In this document: one piece after another, positions 43,301 through 51,030 of the stretch
How the letters are laid out: every line of letters starts with the position of its first letter
How positions within the stretch are numbered: the first letter of the stretch is position 1
Assembly: GCA_050696075.1 (NCBI GenBank)
Contig: JBOGUF010000128.1
Span: 1-64,000, forward strand
Reading direction: 5' to 3'
Length of the DNA stretch: 64,000 nucleotides
Source: JBOGUF01 sp050696075
GTDB taxonomy: Bacteria > Chloroflexota > Chloroflexia > Thermomicrobiales > UBA6265
Notes under the pieces: generated by a model
What the model was told of the DNA's origin: nothing
Seen by the model: only the letters and a program-made list of their open reading frames with translations
Database searches by the model: none
Program-made: the position numbers and the translations under genes

Positions 43301-45816
43301 AATCGGTCATGATCACGGTCTCGTGCCCGGATCTGGCGGTTGAGAAAACAGCCGCCGCCGATGCGGTCAGCGCGGGTGAATCCGTGTCGTTCACCATCAC
43401 GGTCACGAACAACGGTGACGGCGCGGCGAACGACGTGACCTTGTCGGACACGCTGCCAGAGGGTGTGGACTGGGTCGAGGACCTTGACCCGCCCTGCACG
43501 CTGACCGGGCAAGAACTCTCCTGCGAGATTGGAACCCTTGGACCGGCTGGCTCTGACACCGATGAGTTCTCCGTCATGGTACAAGGCGTGACCGATGCGG
43601 ACTTCTGCGGCACCCTCGCAAACCAGGCGACGGCCGACGCTTCGAACGCCGCTCCGGCAACGAGCGCGCTGGTCGAGATCGAGGTCAATTGTCCCGCGCT
43701 CAGCGTGGTCAAGGTGGCAGGCGGGGATGTTGACGCCGGCGAGACGGCCGAATTCACGATCACCGTCGACAACGACGGCCCAGGCGCCGCGTTCGTGGTC
43801 GAGGTCCGGGACGAACTCCCCGCCGGCATTGAGTGGGAGACGGCAAGCGACGACTGCGGCTTCGACGGCAATGTCCTCGAATGTAACTTCGGAGACATCG
43901 CAACCGACGGTTCCGTCAGCGTCACCGTCTCGAGTGTCACCGGACCCGGAAACTGCGGGAATCTGACGAATACGGCCTCCGTCTTTGCCGAGAATCACGG
44001 CGAAATCGAGAGCGAAGCGGCGACGATCACGGTCAACTGCGCCGAATTGCTTGTCACGAAAGACGCCGCGGATGCCGAGATCGGTGCCGGGGAGACGGCT
44101 CGCTATACGATCACGGTCAGCAACATCGGCGCGGGAACGGCGACGGGCGTGACCGTCGAGGACATCGTGCCCGACGGCATCGCCTGGTCCGACGACAGCG
44201 ACGACTGCTCGTTTGACGGCCCTACCCTCTTCTGTGACTTCGGCAATCTCGAACCGACGGAGCAGGCGACGGTGACGATTTCGGGCGTAGCAGGCCCGGA
44301 GGATTGCGGCGAGATGTCCAACACGGCCAGCGCCGAAGCGACTAACGCCGACCCGGCCGCATCCGATCCGTCGCTCATCACGATCCTTTGCCCCGGCGTG
44401 GCGATGAGCAAGGTCGCGGACGCCGAGGCGGTCGCCGCCGGTGATGAGATCGGATTCACGCTGACAGTCACCAACCCACGGGTGGCCAATGCGCTCGGCG
44501 TCTCGCTCGTCGACGAACTGCCAGACGACGCCGGCCTGAGCTGGGCCATCGACGGCGGCGCGGACGCGGACGACTGCACGATCGCCGACGGCGTGCTCAG
44601 CTGCGACTTCGGCACGCTGCCAGGCGGGCAGAGCCGCGTCGTCCACATCGCCTCGCCGACGACCGAGGAGAGTTGCGGCACGGTCGAGAACACGGCGACG
44701 GTCGAAGCCGACAACGAACCGGACGACCTCCGCGACAACAACACCGACACCGCGACGGTTACGGTTGACTGTGCCTCGATTGCGGTCGTTAAGATCGCCA
44801 CCGACGGTCTCGGGACCATCATCGAGACGGCCGACGTCGGCGACACGATCACCTATCTCTACTTCATCGCCAACACCGGCGCGGTGCCGCTGACGGACGT
44901 CACGGTGCTCGACGACCATTTCCCGGTCGAAGGGAATCTCTGCCCGGCCGGGACGACGCTCGCAGCCGACGACGGCGTCCCCGGTTCGGGCGCGGACGAG
45001 ATCGTCTGCGCCGGGGAGTATCTGGTCGGCGAGATCGACATAACGGACGCGGATGGATTGTTGCTGACCAACGTTGCGACCGCATCCGGCGTGTCGCCGC
45101 TCGGCGACGAGGTGGCGGCGACGGATGAGGCGACGATTACGATCAACGAGCCGAAGGAACCGTGCGAGTTCCCGGTCACCTTCACCTTCATCGACGACAT
45201 CGACTTTGTCGACGACGAAGGCAACGTTCTGTACACCTTCCAGGAAGGCTGGACCTTCTTCTTCGAACCTGGCGAGGTCAACGACGAGGGCGGGTGTACG
45301 ATGCCATTCACCCTGGCCGGCACGTCGGAGGGTGAGCCGGTCCTGGCCAGCGGCACGATGAGCATCGGCTTCGCGCTCGGCGGTCAGGCGTCGGTACGCG
45401 CGCTCGTCACCGACGCGCGACTCGTCGCCGAAGTCGTCGAGATTACGGCCTGGGCGGTGCCGGGCGTGCCGGCGCCGGAGCCGGAAGTCGGGGAGGTCCG
45501 CGCCACCATCATCGTCTCCGGCCCAGTGCTCGAAGTCGAGGCCGACGAGGCGAGGGCGGTGATGGTGGTCGAACCGGAACTCGAGGTGCCGTTCGTCCAA
45601 ACCGAGGCCTACACGATCAGCACGCCGAAGACGCCGAACACGGGCGCCGGCGTCACCGCCCCGACGAACAGAGGGCGCGGCATGCTCGCCGGACTTTCGA
45701 CCCTGCTGCCCGCGCTGGCGGCGGTGGCGTACTATCGTCGTCGTGTGTACCTTCAGTGGCAGATCGCAACGACGTCCCGGTTGCATGCGGCGGGTTATGG
45801 GCCATGTGAACGGTGA
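40369..45816 (+). CDS. Giant surface protein with about eleven DUF11 repeats and TPNTG sorting-like tail
   Basis: An 1815-aa exported protein. The N-terminus (RILGLLAVMAALLTVVIAI) is a signal peptide or anchor. After a unique domain (about 45-190) come about eleven DUF11-type repeats of around 115 residues, each with a CPxLxVxK start, SAGExxSFTIEVxNDGPGxAFDV, DELP, and NTAxVEAxN before the next CP. Four Cys per repeat suggest disulfide-stabilised rods. The last third has a repeat-free beta domain (CEFPVTFTFIDDIDFVD). The end has TPNTG (1755-1759), a hydrophobic segment (about 1772-1790) and YYRRR, like an LPxTG-class sorting signal, but with about 22 more residues. It is a candidate adhesin or stalk. 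The ATPase gene begins 16 bases later, so the two are likely co-transcribed. Confidence 0.85.
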   Translation: MRQPTRILGLLAVMAALLTVVIAIRWDRAEARAPEARIGASSAQISAPSGGPVLRLAGVLGDDGPRALHARQDVTLSVVPLCPAVVLEDGSTWVQATISSIVPLTAVAVFSDAGTPEFYDDDVPLALIEGDLDLDGVLEPGEFWIVGGAFFPGAGAVTDSIYASGTDEFGVVVQGFAACEPPPVDPPVTDPTPTEAIVVPTATTEAFDAASEDDFAAAQATAYITPTVIKSGDAPSVPAGSEISFTIEVANPGPDPLYSVEIEDRLPTNAGLDWRIEFNTDNGSCDIVFTDGVLFLLCNLGTLDPGEQFSVRFASPTTTDSCGFVTNSAFLLWELEEEGSPLEFIETSDVSIEVECPTLVVEKEARDDEISAGEDAIFDVTLTVNDDAFQVNLTDTLPDAGNWTMNPEDPDCDIVSNILGCFYGNPSAGEVFEFAVSRPTSVLDCGSTLINAVEAEEGTSFSLAALVQTDPGIDEATISVTCPDLRAEQNPDLIAVSAGEDVSFTVEVFNDGPGDAFDVELVNFLAAGIAWSVVSQDCEIVAGEDGPELLCNWAMIPAGESVSVTFTGETGPEDCSDFHFNNAEVFASNEPAAATDNNFANVQFSVGCPSIRVEKIPLPSDTISAGSTAEFRILVANDGPGDAFDVTLTDELPAGPNWFIASTEGLEEDDFACGIVPPDADSGQILTCTMENLPFGEGLIVFVDGETDPADCAAPLENTASAAASNEPLPSTFGTAADSASATITVLCPDLGLTKTASASDVSAGESVSYTIEATNDGPGVGFDIGIIDELPSNVAWEIASESSGCSIDQEILTCDVGNLAVDGIFSVTVEGTPGPEACGDISNSASLEATNDDTVTVEPVTITVLCPELRLVKTAASSEVTVGQLAAYTIEVFNDGDGDAFSVVLTDTMPASVIWSENPDTLCTIEGNELTCTIGTILTGESFAVTVEGTTGVANCAAPLTNSAGVEASNHASVGTESVMITVSCPDLAVEKTAAADAVSAGESVSFTITVTNNGDGAANDVTLSDTLPEGVDWVEDLDPPCTLTGQELSCEIGTLGPAGSDTDEFSVMVQGVTDADFCGTLANQATADASNAAPATSALVEIEVNCPALSVVKVAGGDVDAGETAEFTITVDNDGPGAAFVVEVRDELPAGIEWETASDDCGFDGNVLECNFGDIATDGSVSVTVSSVTGPGNCGNLTNTASVFAENHGEIESEAATITVNCAELLVTKDAADAEIGAGETARYTITVSNIGAGTATGVTVEDIVPDGIAWSDDSDDCSFDGPTLFCDFGNLEPTEQATVTISGVAGPEDCGEMSNTASAEATNADPAASDPSLITILCPGVAMSKVADAEAVAAGDEIGFTLTVTNPRVANALGVSLVDELPDDAGLSWAIDGGADADDCTIADGVLSCDFGTLPGGQSRVVHIASPTTEESCGTVENTATVEADNEPDDLRDNNTDTATVTVDCASIAVVKIATDGLGTIIETADVGDTITYLYFIANTGAVPLTDVTVLDDHFPVEGNLCPAGTTLAADDGVPGSGADEIVCAGEYLVGEIDITDADGLLLTNVATASGVSPLGDEVAATDEATITINEPKEPCEFPVTFTFIDDIDFVDDEGNVLYTFQEGWTFFFEPGEVNDEGGCTMPFTLAGTSEGEPVLASGTMSIGFALGGQASVRALVTDARLVAEVVEITAWAVPGVPAPEPEVGEVRATIIVSGPVLEVEADEARAVMVVEPELEVPFVQTEAYTISTPKTPNTGAGVTAPTNRGRGMLAGLSTLLPALAAVAYYRRRVYLQWQIATTSRLHAAGYGPCER

Positions 45817-45832
45817 GTGCGAAGGATCAACA

Positions 45833-48007
45833 ATGGCAACTCTGGCGACTTCCACCGGCTCCGACATCGCTGTACGGCAGGCGGGTCCGGACGCCCACCT
45901 CGACGCTCTCCTACGCTGGCTCGACCGCTTGCTGGCTTGGCAAGTGGCCGTTACCCGTCAAACGTACGGGCCGCTCGCCGACGATGACTACCGCGGTCTC
46001 TACGTCTCCGACGGCGAGGCCGATCTGCTGACGGGGTCGCCGTCAGAACTGCCGCCGGAGCTGGCCGAGCGCCGGAGGGCGCTCGCCGAGGAACGGGCGG
46101 CGATCGACGAAAGGTTTGCGTCCGAAGACGCGGCGCTGCCGAGACTCGCCCGCCTCTTCGGTCTCAATCGCTTCGAGCAGGACGTGTTGTTGTTGGCGAT
46201 TGCGCCGGAGATCGACCTGCGCTACGAGCGGCTCTACGCCTACATTCAGGACGACGTGACGCGAAAGCGGCCGACGGTCGATCTCGCGCTGCGCTTGCTC
46301 GTGCCGGATTTGGGCGGTCGGCTAGCGCGGCGCGTCAGTTTTGCGGCCGATTCGCCGCTGCCGCGGCACCGTCTGGTCGAGGTGTTCGAGGAGGGACAAC
46401 GCCACGCGCCGCTCCTGGCTCGCGTCATCAAGGCGGACGACCGGATCGTCGCCGAGCTGATTCGACAGCGCTCGCTCGATCCGCTGCTGGCGCCGTACGT
46501 GACGGTGCGCCAGCCAACGCGCCGGTTCGATGAATTGGTGCTGCCGTCGGCGTTAGTCGATCAGTTGCGCCGGATGCTGGTTGAGCCGGGCGAAGGGTCG
46601 GTCCTGGCGCTCCAAGGCAGCTACGGCAGTGGCCGCCGGGCGATCACGGAAGCGCTCTGCGCCGAGCACGGACTGCCGATGCTGACCGTCGATCTCGCCC
46701 GCATGGTTGAAAGCGACCTCAGCCCGGAGGAGGGGACCCGACGGATCATCCGCGAGGCGACTCTGCACGGCGCCGCGATCCTCTGGTTAGGCATCGATCC
46801 GCTCCTGCAGGCGCAAGAGCCGTCGCCCTGGCGGCCGGCGGTGCTGGGCGCCCTCGACGACTTCGCGGGCCGATCCTTCCTGCCGTTGGAGCAGTCATGG
46901 GAATCGCGCGGGGCGCTCCAACGCAGTCGCTACCTGCGGGTGCCGGTGCCGGTGCCGACCTATTCGGAGCGGGAGCGGCTCTGGGAGCTGCGACTCAACG
47001 GCGACACGCCGCCCGACGAGACGCTCCAGGCCCTCGCCAGCACGTTCCGTCTCAGTGGCGGCCAGATCCGCGACGCGGTCGCCATGGCGCGGTCGCTGAC
47101 CTCATGGCACGGCGACCAATTGCAGGTGGACCACCTGTACGCGGCTTGTCGCAGTCAGTCGAGTGGCAAGCTCGACAGCCTCGCCCACAAGATCGTGGCG
47201 ACCTACCGCTGGGGCGATATCGTCCTGCCCAGCGACAAGATCGGGCAGCTCCAGGAAATCTGCGCCCAGGTGCGGCACCGCCGGACTGTGCTCGAAACAT
47301 GGGGATTTGATCGCCATCTGGCGATGGGCAAGGGGCTCAACGTCCTCTTCGCCGGCGACTCGGGCACCGGCAAGACGATGGCCGCCGAGATCGTCGCCAC
47401 CGACCTGGGGCTCGAACTCTACAAGGTCGATCTCTCGACGCTCGTCAGCAAGTACATCGGCGAGACTGAGAAGAATCTTGACCGCATCTTCACGGCGGCG
47501 CGCGAGGCAAACGCCATCCTCTTCTTCGACGAGGCGGACGCCATTTTCGGCAAGCGCTCGGAGGTCAAAGACGCCCACGACCGGTATGCCAACATCGAGG
47601 TCGGGTATCTGCTGCAGAAGATGGAGGAGTACGACGGCGTCGTCATCCTGGCCACGAATCTCAAGAAGAACATCGACGACGCCTTCGTCCGCCGCCTGCA
47701 TATGACGATCGACTTCCCGTTCCCCGAGGAAGAGGACCGGCTGCGGATTTGGCGCAAGGTCTTCCCGCCGGAAGCCCCACTCGGCGCGGACGTCGACCTC
47801 GGCTTCCTGGCCCGCCAGTTCAAGGTGACCGGGGGCAACATCCGCAACATCGCGCTACTGGCCGCGTTCCTTGCCGCCGAGGATGGCGCGAATATCGGCA
47901 TGTCGCAGATCATCCGCTCGCTACGCCGGGAATACCAGAAGCTTGGCAAGCTCGTCACCCAATCGGACTTTGGCGAGTACCTGCCACTTGTACGAGGCGG
48001 TTCATAG
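45833..48007 (+). CDS. AAA+ ATPase of an extracellular contractile injection system (Afp15-like)
   Basis: A 724-aa cytoplasmic ATPase of the type found in almost every eCIS locus (Afp15/Pvc15), thought to help assemble the particle or load cargo. The N-terminal half (about 1-440) holds helical blocks typical of the family (LARLFGLNRFEQDVLLLAIAPEID) and a degenerate nucleotide-binding domain (LALQGSYGSGRRA, no Lys-Thr). The C-terminal half is the active AAA+ domain: Walker A GDSGTGKT (508-515), Walker B ILFFDEAD (Asp566-Glu567), sensor 1 ILATNLKKN and the AFVRRLH arginine-finger region. Start ATG 45833 has GAAGGA nine bases upstream; the longer frame would overlap the DUF11 gene. The following three genes encode DUF4157-type partner proteins. 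Confidence 0.92.
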   Translation: MATLATSTGSDIAVRQAGPDAHLDALLRWLDRLLAWQVAVTRQTYGPLADDDYRGLYVSDGEADLLTGSPSELPPELAERRRALAEERAAIDERFASEDAALPRLARLFGLNRFEQDVLLLAIAPEIDLRYERLYAYIQDDVTRKRPTVDLALRLLVPDLGGRLARRVSFAADSPLPRHRLVEVFEEGQRHAPLLARVIKADDRIVAELIRQRSLDPLLAPYVTVRQPTRRFDELVLPSALVDQLRRMLVEPGEGSVLALQGSYGSGRRAITEALCAEHGLPMLTVDLARMVESDLSPEEGTRRIIREATLHGAAILWLGIDPLLQAQEPSPWRPAVLGALDDFAGRSFLPLEQSWESRGALQRSRYLRVPVPVPTYSERERLWELRLNGDTPPDETLQALASTFRLSGGQIRDAVAMARSLTSWHGDQLQVDHLYAACRSQSSGKLDSLAHKIVATYRWGDIVLPSDKIGQLQEICAQVRHRRTVLETWGFDRHLAMGKGLNVLFAGDSGTGKTMAAEIVATDLGLELYKVDLSTLVSKYIGETEKNLDRIFTAAREANAILFFDEADAIFGKRSEVKDAHDRYANIEVGYLLQKMEEYDGVVILATNLKKNIDDAFVRRLHMTIDFPFPEEEDRLRIWRKVFPPEAPLGADVDLGFLARQFKVTGGNIRNIALLAAFLAAEDGANIGMSQIIRSLRREYQKLGKLVTQSDFGEYLPLVRGGS

Positions 48008-48050
48008 CCGCCTGCCATGGACTATTCGGATTCGCGAAAGGGAAGGGCCG

Positions 48051-48482
48051 ATGCCGGCAAACCTTCATCGACGCCAGGGGTCGGACGCGATCCACGACAA
48101 CGAGCGTGGGCACACTCGCGTGCCTGATCGCGAGCAGTCCGACGAGATCGATCACGTCTATGGCACACAGAACGGGCACGCCGAAGCCTTGCAGCGGGCT
48201 GATCCCAGCGCCCGCGTCCAATTAGTCACGGCGCTCCAGCGGACGTTCGGCAACAGCCGTGTCCAGCGCCTGATCGCCGGCTTGGGGCAGCGCTCATCGC
48301 AGATCGACCGGTGCGGCGGCATGCCCTGTCACTCGGCGCACGAGGATGAGAGCGTCCGCCGTGTGCAACGCCTCGGTCAGTCACCAGAGGAGCTTCAAGC
48401 CCCGCGCGGCGCGTCGCTGGCCAGCCCAGCCGTGCCATCGCGTCGAGAAGAGGAGGAGCCCCGTCCGCGCGCCCATCGATAG
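48051..48482 (+). CDS. eCIS-associated small protein with LQRxxGN motif
   Basis: A 143-aa hydrophilic protein. Near residue 61 it has ALQRTFGNSRVQRLIAG, the same motif that occurs in the N-terminal part of the next two proteins. A Cys-containing CGGMPCHS follows, and the C-terminus is rich in Arg and Glu. It has no HExxH motif and so looks like a DUF4157-type N-terminal region without the metallopeptidase-like domain. The start ATG 48051 has GGAAGGG in front; an earlier frame would overlap the ATPase gene. It lies between the ATPase and the HELTH protein. It could be an adaptor, a chaperone or cargo; none of these is shown by sequence alone. Confidence 0.72.
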   Translation: MPANLHRRQGSDAIHDNERGHTRVPDREQSDEIDHVYGTQNGHAEALQRADPSARVQLVTALQRTFGNSRVQRLIAGLGQRSSQIDRCGGMPCHSAHEDESVRRVQRLGQSPEELQAPRGASLASPAVPSRREEEEPRPRAHR

Positions 48483-48505
48483 TGGGCCAGGACGGAGCAG
48501 TCGGC

Positions 48506-49810
48506 ATGAGTGACGTCAGCGCCAAGGTCGAGGACGCGAAGCGGCAATCGGCGAAGCCGGATGCCGACGTGCGGCCTGCTCCGGCCGCGCAAGAGACCGC
48601 GGCGCCGGCACCAGGACGCGACATCCGCATCCTCCGCGCGAGCGGCGTCGCCGTACCGCCGCCAAACCCGCGGACGGTCTTTAACGGCCCGGAGGGACGC
48701 CGTCGAGGGGCCGACCATCTGCGTACGGCGTACATGGTCGACCTCCAGCGCACGTACGGCAACCGCGAGGTTGCGAGGCTGCTCGCCCAGCCCTCACCTC
48801 ACCCGTCCTCGCATCCCACGACGACCCCTCCCTGTGGGCCGGACGCCGCGGGACACGCGCAAACTGACACTGACCCGATTGCGCGTTCGACCGAGTCGTT
48901 GCCGCTCCAGCGCGGCTGGTTCGACGACGCCGTCGGTGCGGTGGGCGATGTCTTTTCGGGCGCCGCGGCGGCGGTCGGTAGCGCCGTGACCGGGGTCAGT
49001 GACGCCGTATCGGGGGCGATCAACGCCGTCGGCGGCGCGGCTCGGGCGGTCGGTGGCTGGCTGGCCGACCGCGCACGCGACCTCGGCATGTGGGTGATCA
49101 ATCTGTTCCGAGACCTGCCGGGGCGGCTCCTGCGTCTCGCGCAGACGCTCGTCGACGGCCTCGTCGGGATCGCAACGTTCATCCCCGAGGCGATTGGCGC
49201 CTTGATCACCGGCGGCGTCGCGGGCCTTGGCCGCTGGCTTGGCGAGAAGCTGATGGGCGGGCTCGCCTGGGCCGGAACCCTGATCTCCCGCCTGCTCGAC
49301 GTGATCGGCGGCCCGGAGATCGCCGAGTTCATCCTGCACCTCCTCGCCTCCGGCACGACGCCGCTGACGGCCGCCGAGCGCCAGGCCGCGCAGCAGGTGC
49401 TCGGGGCGTCCGCTCTTCGCTGGGACGACGTGCGCGTCGCCGAGGGCGGTCTGATCGAATCGGTCATCTTCCGGCTGAACAATCGCCGCGCCTTCACAAC
49501 CTTTCACACCATCAACATGCCGCGGGGCGGTCGCGATTTGGCGACGATGGTGCATGAGCTGACCCACGTCTATCAGTACGAAAAGGTCGGCAGCCTTTAC
49601 ATCGGGCAAGCGATCCACGCCCAGGTAACGGCGGGCTACAACTACGGCGGCAAAGCCGGGCTGGCCCAGCGCCGAGCCACAGGCCAGACGCTTCGCGACC
49701 TGAACCGTGAGCAACAGGCGCAATTGGCCGAGGACTATTTCCAGGACAACCGGGCCGGCGACCCGGACTACGAGCCGTTCATCGCCGAGTTGCGAGCCGG
49801 GCAACTCTAA
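48506..49810 (+). CDS. eCIS-associated DUF4157-type protein with HELTH motif and amphipathic helical core (putative effector)
   Basis: A 434-aa protein. The N-terminal, charged, Pro-rich region ends in DLQRTYGNREVARLLAQ (near residue 80). A middle region (about 135-285) is rich in Ala, Gly and Val with alternating polar residues (AVGDVFSGAAAAVGSAVTGVSDAVSGA, then WVINLFRDLPGRLLRLAQTLVDGLVG). It resembles pore-forming or membrane-inserting helices. The C-terminal domain (about 290-434) holds VHELTHVYQYE with His350, Glu351 and His354, the zinc-metallopeptidase-like signature of DUF4157/eCIS-core proteins. It is a good candidate for a toxin-like cargo carried by the injection system. ATG 48506 follows GGAG at a normal distance. 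Confidence 0.82.
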   Translation: MSDVSAKVEDAKRQSAKPDADVRPAPAAQETAAPAPGRDIRILRASGVAVPPPNPRTVFNGPEGRRRGADHLRTAYMVDLQRTYGNREVARLLAQPSPHPSSHPTTTPPCGPDAAGHAQTDTDPIARSTESLPLQRGWFDDAVGAVGDVFSGAAAAVGSAVTGVSDAVSGAINAVGGAARAVGGWLADRARDLGMWVINLFRDLPGRLLRLAQTLVDGLVGIATFIPEAIGALITGGVAGLGRWLGEKLMGGLAWAGTLISRLLDVIGGPEIAEFILHLLASGTTPLTAAERQAAQQVLGASALRWDDVRVAEGGLIESVIFRLNNRRAFTTFHTINMPRGGRDLATMVHELTHVYQYEKVGSLYIGQAIHAQVTAGYNYGGKAGLAQRRATGQTLRDLNREQQAQLAEDYFQDNRAGDPDYEPFIAELRAGQL

Positions 49811-50005
49811 TTGGAGGTGCGGTATCGAGAATGACTGTCCCGGAGATACTTCGGAGATTGCGGGGATCGGTGATTCCATTCGATCGGCAACGTGATAAGC
49901 TGTCGGTAGCCTGAGAAACGAACAGTCGAGAGCCGGTCCGACCTCGGATTTCTCGACATAACGGAGCGAGTGGCCACACGGCATCTTCGTCACAGGAGGT
50001 CCACC

Positions 50006-50899
50006 ATGCACGGCCGAGATCCAGTTGATCTGATGGTTAAGAACAGCGGTGCGATTCGCCGGCGCGGGGTCGATGCCGCCGCGGAGGTCGAAGCCGGACC
50101 GGAGCAACACCCGTTGCTCAAGTTGCAACGCCAGGTGGGCAACGCGACCGTGTCGCGGATGCTGGCTCAACGGCAAGGGCCGGAAGAGGAAGAGATCCAG
50201 GCGAAACACGATCCATCCGTTGTTCAGCGCCAGGGCCCGGAAGAGGAAGAGATTCAGGCCAAACACGACCCGTCAATGCTCCAGCGCCAGGGTATGGAGG
50301 ACGAGGAGATCCAGGCCAAGCACGATCCCGCGTTCGCCCAGCGCGAAGGCGAGGAGGACGAGCTGCAAGCGAAGCACGATCCGGCGCTGGCGCAACGGTC
50401 GAGCGGCGAAGGCGCGGCGCCAGAGGTCGGCCTGGAGGGTGGACCGATCAGCGATGCGCTCTCTGGTCGGATCCAATCGAAGCGCGGCGGCGGCTCAGCG
50501 CTGGACGGGACAACCCAATCGTCGATGGAGGGTGCGTTTGGCACGCAATTCGACGACGTGCGGGTCCACCACGACGACGAGTCGGACGCGCTCAATCGCA
50601 GCATCAGCGCCAAGGCCTTCACGACCGGGTCGGACATCTTCTTCAGCCGCGGCGCCAGCCCGTCTGACTCGCCGCTCCTGTCGCACGAGCTGACCCATGT
50701 GGTCCAGCAGCGCTCGATGAGCCACTCTGGACCGATGTCGGTCGGTCCGGCCGGTGACAGCCACGAGCAGGCCGCGGACAGCGTGTCGGCGTCGATCAAT
50801 TCCGGCGCGACCGCATCGGCGCAGCGCGAACTTGAGGACGGCCTGGCACCGGCCGGGATCGCACGGGAAGCCGCTCCCGACGACGAGGAAATGATGTAG
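50006..50899 (+). CDS. DUF4157 domain protein with acidic 17-residue repeats (eCIS-associated)
   Basis: A 297-aa protein, start ATG 50006 directly behind an excellent AGGAGG. Near residue 40 it has LKLQRQVGNATVSRMLAQ. Then four tandem 17-19-residue repeats of the form QRQGPEEEEIQAKHDPS occur, the fourth shortened, followed by a QRSS start. From about residue 150 the DUF4157 domain is complete: SKRGGGSALDGTTQSSMEGAFG, DDVRVHHDDESDALNRSISAKAFTTGSDIFF and SHELTHVVQQ (His227, Glu228, His231). The tail is acidic. DUF4157 proteins co-occur with eCIS and are candidates for cargo or cargo processing. The repeats may be a docking array. Confidence 0.9.
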   Translation: MHGRDPVDLMVKNSGAIRRRGVDAAAEVEAGPEQHPLLKLQRQVGNATVSRMLAQRQGPEEEEIQAKHDPSVVQRQGPEEEEIQAKHDPSMLQRQGMEDEEIQAKHDPAFAQREGEEDELQAKHDPALAQRSSGEGAAPEVGLEGGPISDALSGRIQSKRGGGSALDGTTQSSMEGAFGTQFDDVRVHHDDESDALNRSISAKAFTTGSDIFFSRGASPSDSPLLSHELTHVVQQRSMSHSGPMSVGPAGDSHEQAADSVSASINSGATASAQRELEDGLAPAGIAREAAPDDEEMM

Positions 50900-51030
50900 A
50901 TCGCCGCGACGGACGCGTCTCTGCGGCACTGGGATCAAACGAACGAAACGGACGGGTACGGCGGCGCATGACCTCGCGGTGAGCCTTGCGCGCGCGGCAC
51001 GTGCCGAGCAGCGCACACGAGGAGAGGCTG

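Noticed and set aside
42907..45867. A 986-codon open frame antisense to the DUF11 protein gene
   Set aside because: It mirrors the repeats of the sense gene, is extremely rich in Arg, Asp, Gly and Val, has no recognisable domain and no ribosome binding site; the sense frame has clear DUF11 repeats.
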